Positions 17,139-27,900 of a stretch of DNA of 64,000 nt are shown piece by piece. A program made the translations under genes and the position numbers. Source of the DNA: Ancylobacter sp. IITR112 (GTDB taxonomy: Bacteria > Pseudomonadota > Alphaproteobacteria > Rhizobiales > Xanthobacteraceae); assembly GCF_041415945.1 (NCBI RefSeq), contig NZ_JBGCUS010000001.1, positions 558,001 through 622,000 of the forward strand. Direction: 5' to 3'. The notes below the pieces were generated by a model. That model made no database searches. It was not told the DNA's origin and saw only the letters and a list, made by a program, of their open reading frames with translations. How positions within the stretch are numbered: the stretch's first letter is position 1; each line of letters opens with the position of its first letter.

Positions 17139-17157
17139 TGGTAAAGTTAATTTACCA
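17139..17157. promoter_or_regulatory. Operator dyad TGGTAAA-N5-TTTACCA
   Basis: A perfect 7-bp inverted repeat with a 5-base spacer in the lldD/regulator intergenic region. It resembles sites of FadR/LldR/PdhR-type regulators (TTGGT/ACCAA half-sites). It is probably bound by the adjacent FCD-domain regulator to control both divergent transcripts. Confidence 0.75.
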
Positions 17158-17246
17158 TGCAAGTCAACTCCCGCCGCGCAGGGACGCTTGCGTGCCGGCG
17201 CGTCTTGGCGCAGCAAGCGGGGGCTGAGACGAGAGGGAGACGTGCC

Positions 17247-18008
17247 GTGGAACGGTTGCGCACACCGAAGCTGGCGGAGGCGATTGCCGAGCATATCGAG
17301 CGGCTGATCCTGGAAGGCGTGCTACGGCCGGGCGAGAAGCTGGCCAGCGAGCGCGACCTCGCCGAGCGGCTCGACGTGTCCCGTCCCTCGCTGCGCGACG
17401 CGCTGGCGCTTCTGGAACAGCGCGGCCTGCTGGCGACCAGCCGCGAAGGCACGCGCGTGACCGAATTCCTCGCCGGGCTGACCGATCCGCTGGCCGGGCT
17501 GCTGCAATCCAACGAGCAGGTGACGGCGGATTATTTCGAGTACCGCACCGCGGTGGAACGGCTGGCGGCGGGTCTCGCGGCGGTGCGCGCCACCGCGCCC
17601 GAGCGGCAGGCGATCCGAGAATGTCTCAACGAGATGCAGGCAGCCCATGCCGCCGCCGATCCCGATCGCGAGGCGGAGGCCGACATCGTCCTGCACCGGC
17701 TGATCTACGCCGCCTCGCACAACCTCGTCATCCTGCATGTCATGCGCGCCTTCTCCGAAATGCTGCGGCGGGACATTTTCTTCAACCGCACCAGCCTTTT
17801 CGCCGAGGCCGAATTCCGCGACGCGCTGCTGGCCCAGCATAAGGCGATCGGCGAGGCGGTGGTGGCCGCCGACCCGGATGCGGCGGAGAAGGCGATCCAC
17901 GACCATCTCAAATTCACCGGTGACACCGTGGCCCGCACCCGCCGCGACGCGGCGCGGGTCGATCTCGCGGTGCGCCGCCTCAACCGTTCGACGCTGCTGT
18001 CTGGCTGA
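17247..18008 (+). CDS. GntR/FadR-type transcription regulator (FCD domain), LldR-like
   Basis: Ligand-responsive repressor or dual regulator, probably of lldD. The 253-residue protein has a winged helix-turn-helix domain (about 5-70; SERDLAERLDVSRPSLRDAL with GLLATSREGTRVT) and an all-helical FCD ligand domain (90-240) with metal-ligand-like residues in DIVLHRLIYAASHN and AEKAIHDHLKF. The GTG at 17247 has GAGGGAG 7 bases upstream; the longer frame from ATG at 17157 would begin inside the operator and is disfavoured. Confidence 0.9.
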   Translation: MERLRTPKLAEAIAEHIERLILEGVLRPGEKLASERDLAERLDVSRPSLRDALALLEQRGLLATSREGTRVTEFLAGLTDPLAGLLQSNEQVTADYFEYRTAVERLAAGLAAVRATAPERQAIRECLNEMQAAHAAADPDREAEADIVLHRLIYAASHNLVILHVMRAFSEMLRRDIFFNRTSLFAEAEFRDALLAQHKAIGEAVVAADPDAAEKAIHDHLKFTGDTVARTRRDAARVDLAVRRLNRSTLLSG

Positions 18009-18180
18009 AGCGGGTCGATAGCCGGAAAAAGACGGAACAGCGCCCCTGCCGTAACGTTAGTCCGGAACAGGGCGGCTGCCGGTCGATGACGATCCGGGCC
18101 GGTTCCAGCGGAACGCGGCCCGCAGTGCGTGGCATATGCCGGCGCCCCTATATCGCAACCCCGTTCATAAGGAGATGGAC

Positions 18181-18723
18181 ATGCGCCGTCTTTCCGTTGC
18201 CATGGCCGCGCTTTGCGCCGCCACGCTGCCGGCTTTGGCCCAGTCTTCCAGTTCCGGCGTCCCGCCCGAAAACACGGCGTCCGCCAGCCTGATCAGTCCC
18301 AAAGGCGAGCAGCTCGGCAATGCCACCTTGAAGCAGACGCCCCATGGCGTGCTCATTTCCGTCGAGCTGCAGGGGATCGCGCAGGGGCCTCATGGCTTCC
18401 ACATCCACGAGACCGGCAAATGCGATCCCGCTGATGGGTTCAAATCCGCCGGCGGGCACTATAATCCGCAGGGCAAGCGCCACGGGCTGCTCGATCCCGC
18501 GGGGCCTCATGCCGGCGATATGCCGAACCAGTTCGTCGGCCCGAGCGGCACATTGAGCGTGCAGGTGCTGAACACCTTCGTCACGCTGGAACCGGGCACC
18601 GCGTCGCTGTTCGACGAGGACGGCTCGGCCCTGATGGTCCATTCCGGCCCGGACGACTACACCAGCCAGCCGGCCGGCGAGGCGGGGGAGCGCGTCGCCT
18701 GCGGGGTGATCGAGCGACCGTAA
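18181..18723 (+). CDS. sodC: Cu/Zn superoxide dismutase, periplasmic
   Basis: Exported superoxide dismutase. The 180-residue precursor has a signal peptide ending ALPALA before QSS. Copper and zinc ligands are visible in HGFHIHETGKCDP, GGHYNPQGKRHG and the final MVHSGPDDY segment; the two Cys in GKCDP and RVACGVI form the conserved disulfide. The ATG at 18181 has AAGGAG 6 bases upstream. It stands alone after the FCD regulator. Confidence 0.95.
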   Translation: MRRLSVAMAALCAATLPALAQSSSSGVPPENTASASLISPKGEQLGNATLKQTPHGVLISVELQGIAQGPHGFHIHETGKCDPADGFKSAGGHYNPQGKRHGLLDPAGPHAGDMPNQFVGPSGTLSVQVLNTFVTLEPGTASLFDEDGSALMVHSGPDDYTSQPAGEAGERVACGVIERP

Positions 18724-18802
18724 GCGCGCGCCCAGCGAGAGGGAACGCCGTGTCCGGGCCGCAACGGTAGGAAAGAACCGGAGGCCGGGAGGTATGCACG
18801 TG

Positions 18803-18830
18803 TTGCTGCGTTGCTGGCCGTGTCTATGAT
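18803..18830 (+). promoter_or_regulatory. Putative sigma-70 promoter of the autotransporter gene
   Basis: TTGCTG (18803-18808), a 16-base spacer, then TATGAT (18825-18830), 132 bases before the autotransporter start. The 239-base gap holds nothing else recognisable. No strong ribosome site precedes the ATG. Confidence 0.45.
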
Positions 18831-18962
18831 GTTTCCGTTCGGCGCGGGAGGGCGCCCCGATTCAAAGGGGCGGCGGCGACGGACGACCTTCCGGGAGTCA
18901 CTGCGTTCGCGTGCCGCGTCCGGTGGGGGCGAGACATATTCTGACCCGGCGGGCGAGCTTCC

Positions 18963-21900
18963 ATGATCCTTAGGCCTTTGCGTTCCGTGCGTTCCGTGGC
19001 GTCGCTGCGGGCCGCGCTGCTTGCTTCCGTCGCGCTCCTCGCCGCGTCGCCCACTCTCGCCCAGTCCGTGAACGGCGCCACCAACCCCACGGGGCCGGGC
19101 GGCAACGGATTGCCCTATGCCGAGGTTCCGCCGGGTGGGGGTGGTGGCGGCGGTGGCGGCGGGGTCACCGGCGGCTTCGGCGCGGCCGGTAACTCGCCCG
19201 AATTTGTCACCATCAATGGCGATGGCGGCGTCGGCGGATTCATTCCGGGGCTGCAGGGCACCGATGGCGGCGACGGCGATCTCGGCGGCTCGGGCGGCGG
19301 CGGCGGCGGCGGCGCGCATGGCTATGTCGGAACCGAGGCGCCAAGCGGGACGGCGATTGGTGGCCAGGGCGGCGATGGCGGCGATGGCGGTGAGTTCAAC
19401 ACCGACTTCGAGGGCATCGCCGGCGGCGGCGGCGGTCCGGGCGCCGGCGGCTATGGCGCGGTCATCGAACTGCAGGGCGGTTCGCTTGTTCTGCTGTCTC
19501 CGGTGCTCGGTGGCGATGGCGGCGATGGCGGCAGCGGCGCCTCGTTCACTTGGGATGGCGGCGACTTTCCGGTCATTCTGGAGGGCGGCGCGGGCAATGG
19601 CGGCGATGGCGGCACCGGCCTCTATCTCTATGGGTCCGGTGGCTCGGTCGGCATCCAGAACGAAGCCAAGGGTGGCGATGGCGGCATGGGCGGCCACGGG
19701 GTGCTGTCGAGTTTCGGGGGGATCGGCGGCAACGGCCTTGAGATCGCCAGCAGCGCCGCCAGCGTGATCATTGAGGCGAATGCGCAGATCACCGGCGGCG
19801 ATGGCGGCATTTCCCTGTCGGGAGGCACGAGCGGGCCGGGCGGCTACGGCATTCTGATCTCCGGCGACAACAATGTCGTCACGCTGTTCGGCACAGCCGC
19901 CGGCGGCATACAGGGCGGCAATCCGGCCGGGCAGTCGGCGGCCATCGCCATCACCGGAGACGGCAACACGCTGGTTCTCACCAACAGCTATGTTGCCACC
20001 GGCGGGGTCGCCGTGTCCGGCGGATCGAACGCGCTCGCCCTCGGCGGAAACGCCGGCGACGAGGGGGTCTTCGATGCCGGCAGCCTTGGCAGCAGCTTCT
20101 ACGGCTTCACGGAATATGCGGTTCTCGGCGGCACGACGTGGACCCTATTCGGCGAATCGTCCTTCGCGGCGGCCTGGAATGTCGAGTACGGCACCCTGTC
20201 GATCGACGACGCCCTGTCGCTCGGCCCCGATGGTGACCTGCTCATTTCCAATTCCGGTCAGTTGACGACCACCGCCACGATGCTGATCGGCCAGCCGATC
20301 GAACTGAGCGGCGGCGACGGGCCGGGCGCGACCTTCAATGTCGAAAGCGGCACGGTGCTGAACCTGTCGGGACAGATCCAGGGGGACGGCAATCTGATCG
20401 TCACCGGGGGCGGGATGCTCGTCCTCAGCGGCGATAACGACATCTCCGGGACGACGACCGTCGCGCAGGGCACCCTCTCGCTCCTTGGCGCCAGCCCGCT
20501 TGGCGCCGCCGCGGGCACGCTCATCCTCGCCGATGGCGCCACCCTCGAATTCGCGACCAATGGCAGCCCGTCGGGTCCGGTCGTCACGGGGGCGGTGACC
20601 CTCGCAGGCTCTGTCACCTTCCTGTCCGATTATGGCACCACCGGGACGATCAGCGGAAACATCAGCGACGGGGCCAGCAGCGGCGGCTTCACACTTAGCG
20701 GCCAGGGCTCGCTGCTGCTGACCGGCACGAACAGCTTCACCGGCCCGGTGACGGTGAGCGCCGGCACGCTGATCCTCGGCTCCGCGGCCGCGCTGCCGGC
20801 CAGCGCCGCCGTTACGGTGGACGAAAGCGCGACGCTGCAAGTGACCTCCTCCGTCGCTGCCGCAAGCCTCGCGGGAGCGGGCGCCGTCAATCTCGGGACC
20901 AACACGCTGACGGTCGGCGGCGGCAATGGTTCGAGCACCTTCTCGGGTAATTTCATCGGCACGGGCGGCCTCATCAAGACCGGCGCCGGGACATTCACCC
21001 TCGCGGGCGCCACGGGTACGCTCGGCTCGCTGACCGTCACCGGCGGCGCGGGCGGATCGCTCATCCTCAACGCGCCGTCCGTCCTGGCGTCGAGCGCCGA
21101 GGTCAGCGTCACCAGCAATTCTATGCTACAACTGGGCGCCAGCCTCACCATTGGCAGCCTGAGCGGCGACGGCGCGCTCGATCTCGGTAGCTCCACGCTC
21201 ACGGTCGATGCGGCGAGCGACAGCGCGTTCGCGGGCATCCTTTCCGGCAGTGGCAGCCTGGTGAAGAGCGGGGCCGGCACCCTGACGCTCTCCGGCACCA
21301 ACGCTTCTTCCGGTCCGATCCTCATTCAGGCGGGGGCGCTGGTGCTGGCCGGGGGAGCGGCGATCGGCGATCTCACCGCCGTCACCGTGGCGAGCGGTGC
21401 GCAACTCACCTTGAACACCAGCGAGACCATCGGTTCGTTCAGCGGCAGCGGCGCCATCGCGCTTGGCGGCAACACGCTGACATTTGGCGGGGACGGTCTC
21501 GCGACGACCTTTTCGGGCACGATCAGCGGCGGCAGTCTGGTCGACCAGAACGTGGGCTCGACGCTGTTAACCGGCACCTACGACCTTACCAGCCTGACCA
21601 TCGGGGGCGGCACGTTGCAGATTGGCGACGGCGTCACGGCCACCAGTTTCGCCGGGACGATTGTCAATAATGGCACGCTGGTGCTCGACCCGGCGCAGTC
21701 CATAGTGATGGCGGATGCGATCTCCGGCAACGGCAGCGTCAGCATCAATGGCCAGAATGGCGTGGTTACCTTCACCGGTGCCAAGACCTATACCGGCGAC
21801 ACCTCCATCATGTCCGGGACGCTGAATCTCGGCAGCGGGACGTCGGTCGGCTCGGTCGCGGGCAATATCGTCAATGACGGCGCGCTCGTCTTCAACTCCA

Positions 21901-24900
21901 GCGCGAGCCAGACCTATGCCGGAGTGATCATGGGCACCGGCAGTGTCAGCGCCGCAGGGGGCGGGTTGGTGACGCTGAGCGGCACCAACCTCTACGCGGG
22001 CGGCACCTCCGTCAGCAATGGCTCCACGATTTCGGTCAGCAGCGACGCCAATCTGGGCGCGACGAGTGGGGGCGTCGCTCTCTCCAACGGCACGCTCTCG
22101 GCCACAGCCTCCTTTGCCAGCGCGCGGACGGTAACGCTGACCGGCAGCGGAACGGTCAATGTCGACTCGGGCCAGACGCTGACGCTCAGCGGCAGCCTCG
22201 GCGAATCCGGATCCTCGCAGCTTATCAAGGAGGGCCTCGGCACGCTCGTCCTGACCGGCAGCAACAGCTATTCCGGCGGCACCGCGATCTATGATGGCAT
22301 GGTGCAGGTGGCCGCCGACGCCAATCTCGGCGCCGCCCTTGGCGGGCTGACGCTGGACAACGGCACCCTTGCCACCAGCGCCAGCTTCACCACCGAGCGG
22401 GCCGTGACGCTTGGCGGCGGCGGGGGCACTTTCAGCGTCGCCGCCGGCACGGTGCTGACGCTGGCGGGCACGATCAGTGGCGCCGGCGCGGTGGCCACGA
22501 CGGGTGGCGGCGAACTCGCGCTGACCGGCGTGGCGACCTATACCGGCGGCACGACGGTGGGCGCCGCCACGCTGGGGCTCTATGGCGGCAGCCTGGCGAC
22601 CTCCGCCGTGACCATTGCCGATGGCGGCACGCTGCAGGGGTTCGGCAGCATCGCCGGCGTGGTGACGGTGCAGTCCGGCGGCACGCTGGCCGGTGGCGCG
22701 GTGGGCCAGCCCAACACGCAGAACACGGCGTTGATGACCGGACAGCTCAGTCTCGACAGCGGCTCCGGCGTGTCGCTGGTGCTGGGCGGGGCCGGCAATG
22801 CCGGTGTTGCCGAAGTGTCGGGCGACCTCGCGCTGGACGGCACGCTGAGCGTCTCCGGCGAGGCGGTGCACGGTGCCGGCATCTACCGTGTCTTCACCTA
22901 TACTGGCACTGCGAGCGGCAACTTCGCCTCGCTCGATCTCTCCGGCCTCGCGGATTCCGCCTCCTATACCGGCACCATCGAAACCGGCGATTCGGGGCGT
23001 GTGAACCTGCTGCTGAGGGATGATAGCGCGGTCCAGGTCTGGACCACCGACGATGGCACCAGCTTTGGCGGCTCGGGCATCTGGTCGTCGACCAGCACCA
23101 CCTGGGATCTGCTGTCTTCGGGCCAGACGATCCCGTGGGGCGGCGAGACCGGCATCTTCACCGGAACCGCCGGGACGGTGACAGTGAGCGGCGCACAGAA
23201 CTTCAAGAAGCTGGAATTCGTCACTGACGGCTATGTCCTGCAAGCCGATGGGGGCGACGCCACCTCGGCGCTGAATGTGACGGACGGCGGGGTGCTGTGG
23301 GTGGAGGGACACGATGTCACCGCCACGATCGGCGCACCGATCACCGGCACGGGCGGCATCGAGAAAGTCGGCACCGGCACGCTTATCCTCACCGGCGCCA
23401 ATACCTATACCGGCGGCACCAAGGTTTCCGGCGGGTTCCTCAGCGTCGCCAGCGCGGCGTCGCTGGGCGCCGCCGGCAATGTACTGACGCTTGCGGATGG
23501 CGGGCTGGAGGCCACCGGCTCCTTCACTCTCGCCAGCGCCGTGGTTCTCGATGGCTTCGGCACGCTGAAGCCGGCCGCCGGCCAGACGCTGACCGTCTCG
23601 GGCGTCATTTCCGGCACGGGCAACCTGCGCAAGGACGGGGCCGGCACGCTCGTGCTCAGCGCGGCCAACACCTATGTCGGCAGCACCGTCATCGTCGCGG
23701 GCACGCTCGAGGCGCAGGGTGGCAGCGCGCTGCCCGACGCCTCGGCGGTGCGGATCGAAGCCGCCGGCACGCTGCAACTCGACGCCAATGAGGGCATCGG
23801 CTCGCTCTCCGGCAGCGGTGCGGTGAATCTGCAGAGCAACACGCTGAGCGTCGGCTATGACGACACCGACACGGTGTTCGCCGGCTCGATTTCCGGAACG
23901 GGGGGGCTGACGAAGGTCGGGGCGGGGACGCTGACGCTCACCGGCGCCAGCACCTATTCCGGCACTACCACCATTTCCCAGGGCGCGCTGATCATCGGCG
24001 ATGGCGGCACCAATGGCAGTATCGCCGGCAATGTCACGACGAACGGCACGCTCTCCTTCGACCGCAGCGACGAGATCCTTTTCCTCGGCACGATCAGCGG
24101 TTCTGGCGGCGTGCAGCAGCTCGGCAGCGGCACGCTGATCCTCACCGGCACCAACACCTATGCCGGCGGCACGCTGGTGGCCGAAGGCACGCTGCAGGTG
24201 AACGCCGACGCCAATCTCGGCAACTCCTCGGGAGCGATCGTGATCGAGGACGGCACGCTGCAGATCGGGACCAGCTTCACCTCCGCGCGCGTCGTCCTGC
24301 TGACCAATGGCGGCCGAATTGAGCCCGTCGCCGGCACGACCCTGACACTGACCGGCTCGATGGTCGGCACGGGCGGGCTGACGAAGCAAGGCGGCGGCAC
24401 GCTCATCCTCGCCGCCGACAATGCCTTTGCCGGCACCACCACGATCAAGGCCGGTGTGCTGCAACTCGGCAATGGAGGCACCACGGGCTCGGTCGTGGGC
24501 AACATCGTCAATGACGGCACGCTCACCCTGAACCGCAGCACGGCCTTCACCTTCAGCAACATCGTCACCGGCTCGGGCACGGTCATACAGGCCGGCATAG
24601 GCGCGATGGTGGTGACGGGCGGGCTCTATGCGAGCGGGGGCCTGCAGATAAACCAGGGCACCACGGTGCAGATGGGCAATGGCACGAGCTGGGGCGAGAT
24701 TACCGGGCCCATCGTCAATAACGGCACGCTGATCTACAACGAGCCCGGTACTCAGGCGGTGTTTTCCGTCATTTCCGGCACGGGCCAGGTGGTGCAGAGC
24801 GGGCCCGGCGATCTCTCTCTCGCCGCCGCGAACACCTATTCCGGCGGCACCTTCATCATCAATGGCAGCAAGCTGCGTGTCCTCGCCGACAGCGCTCTCG

Positions 24901-27900
24901 GCGCCCCGACCGGCGGCATCACCCTGGCGACCGGCATCCTCTCGGTCGATGTCGGTTTCGCCAGCGTCCGCAACGTCACGCTGGTCGGCGGCGGCACCAT
25001 CAATGTCGAGGGCGGGGAGACGTTCACTCTTTCCGGCTCCATCACCGGCACCGGCGACCTCACCCTTACCGGCGGCGGCACGCTGGTGCTGACCGGGAAC
25101 AGCGCCTATTCCGGCAACACGGTCGTTGCGGCCGGGACGCTGCAGGTCGGCGACGGCGGCACCTCGGGCAGCATCTCCGGCAATGTCGTCAATGCCGGCA
25201 CGCTCGTGTTCCAGCGTTCGGACAACATTCTTTATGCCGGCACCGTTTCAGGGTCGGGCACGCTCGAACAGGCTGGCTCCGGCACGCTGGTGCTGACGGG
25301 AACCAACACCTACACCGGCGGCACGCGGATTTCCGGTGGCACATTGATGCTCGGCAATGGCACCGCCACGGGCTCCATAGCCGGCGATGTGATCAATGAC
25401 GGCGACCTGTCGTTCAACCGGACGGAGGCGCTGACTTTCGGCGGGGTCATCTCCGGCAGCGGGCAGGTGTCCCAGTTTGGTTCTGGCACGATCACCCTGA
25501 CGGGGGTCAACACCTATGCCGGCGGGACGCTGATCGGCGCCGGGGCCACGCTGCAGGTGGCCTCCGACGGCAATCTCGGCGCCGCCGCTGGCACCCTCAC
25601 GCTGGCAAATGGCATTCTGGCGCCCACCACCTCCTTCACGAGCGCGCGGACGGTCACGCTCACCGGCACGGGCGGCTTCAGCGTCGGCAGCGGCATCACC
25701 CTCGCGCTCACGGGCAAGGTCGGCGGCGACGGCGGGCTGGTGGTCGCCGGCGGCGGCACGCTGGAACTCGGCGGCATCAATTCCTATGCCGGCGGCACTC
25801 TGGTCTCCGGCGCCACGCTGGCGGTGCATGCCGACGAGAGTCTCGGTGCGTCGGGGACCGGGCTGTCGCTGGACGGGGCGGCGCTGAAGGTGCTGCACAG
25901 CTTCAGCACCGCGCGCGACATCACCCTCAGCGCGGCCGGCGCGGTAATCGAGGTGGCGGAGGACCGCTTCCTTGCCGTCTCCGGCACGGTGACCGGTACG
26001 GGCGTGCTGACCAAGACGGGCGATGGACGGCTCACCCTCACCGGCGCCAATGCTTTTGGCGGACTCATCATCCATGCTGGAACCGTTGTCGGCACCGCGG
26101 GTTCGATCCAGGGCGACGTGCTCGACAATGGCGCCCTCGTCTTCGACCAGCCGGCGGCAGGCACCTTCGCCGGGGACATTGGCGGCACCGGCAGCCTCAG
26201 CGTGAAGGGGGAGGGCACGCTGATTCTCACCGGAAACGCCTTCCACACCGGGGGGACGACAATCGACGGCGGCACGCTGCAGATCGGCGATGGTGGCACC
26301 TCCGGCTGGCTCAGCGGGGCGATCTTCAATAATGGGACGCTCATTTACGATCTCGCCGCGCGCTACACCTTCCCCACCGCGCTCAGCGGGCCGGGGCAGG
26401 TGATTCTGGAAGGCGGCGGCACGGTCGACTTTGCCGGCTCGACCTATGCGGGTCTCGTCCAGGTGAACGATGCGCGCGTTCTCGTGCGGCACGGGACCGT
26501 CTCGGACGCCAATTTCAGCGTCGCGGCTGGGGGCGTGCTCGGCGGCTCCGGCACCGTCGGGATCGTCGACATTCTCGACGGCGGCACCATCTCGCCCGGC
26601 TTCTCGCCGGGAACGCTCAATGTCACCGGCAAGATGGCGCTGGCGGCGGGGTCGACCTATCGGGCGGACGTTACCGCCGGAAGCGGCCATGACCTGATCG
26701 CCGTCACCGGGGCGGTCGGCATCAACGCGACCAGCACGCTCGACGTGCACGCCCAGCGCGGCACCTATGCCGACTATAAGAGCTTCACCATTCTCACCGC
26801 CAGCGACGGCGTGCATGGCGTGTTCGGCACGGTGACGACCAATTTCGCCTTCCTTGATGCACTGGTCGACTACACCGACAACGAGGTCATCCTGAATCTG
26901 GTGCGGCGCGACATTCCCTTCTGGCGCGAGGCTCATAGCTGGAATCAGCTCGCCACCGCGAATGCCGTGGAATCGCTCGGGGCCGGCAACGAGATTTACG
27001 ACGCGGTCGCCTCGCAACTGAAGTCGGAGGCGTTCATCGCCTTCGATGCCCTGTCCGGGGAGATCTACGCCACCACCGGCGCGGTGATCCAGCAGCAGTC
27101 GGTCTTCACCCGCGATGCGGTGGGGGCCCGGTTGCGGCAGGCGGCTTTCGAGGGCGGCGGCGCGCCGCTCGCCTATGCCTCCGATGGCCCGCAGACGGCG
27201 GGCCTCGGTAGCGACAGCGCCGCCACCATGTGGATTCAGGGCTTCGGCGCGCGGGGCGATATCGGCTCCAACGGCAATGCCGCCTCCGCCTCCGACACGA
27301 TCGGCGGCTTTGTCGGCGGCGTCGACGCCGCCCTCGCGGAGACCGCGCGGCTCGGTGTCTATGGCAGCTACAGCAGTTCCTGGTTCAACGTGTCCGGCCG
27401 GGATTCGTCCGGCTCGATGGACAATTACGAACTCGGCCTCTACGGCGCCCTGCAGCAGGGGCCGCTCGCCCTGCGGCTCGGCGCGGGCTATGCGTGGCAC
27501 GACATGTCGCTCGCGCGCACGGTGGCCTTCCCCGGCTATTCCGCCAGCAATAATGGCGACGTGACCACGGGCTCGGCGCAGCTCTTCGGCGAGATCGGCT
27601 ATGACCTGCCCGTCGGCTCGGCCGATCTGGAGCCGTTCCTCGGCCTCGCCTATCTGCATCTCGATGGCTGGAACCTCGTTGAGCGTGGCTCCAACTCGGC
27701 GCTCAGGGTCGACACGGACACGATGGACACGTTCTACACGACGCTCGGCCTGCGCGGCGGGCAGGCGATCGACGTGAACGGCGTGCCGATCACCGCCAGT
27801 TTTACGCTGGGCTGGCAGCACGCCTTCGGCGACACCGTGCCGGCGGCGGTGATGAGCTTCGTCACCGGCTCGGCGCCGTTCTACATCGAGGGCGCGCCGA

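Noticed and set aside
21567..24464. Long minus-strand open frame (965 codons) opposite the autotransporter
   Set aside because: It mirrors the repetitive passenger of the plus-strand gene; high GC at third positions suppresses stops in the opposite frame. Composition is low-complexity Gly/Arg/Ala with no family motif. The same applies to the frame at 25248-27821.
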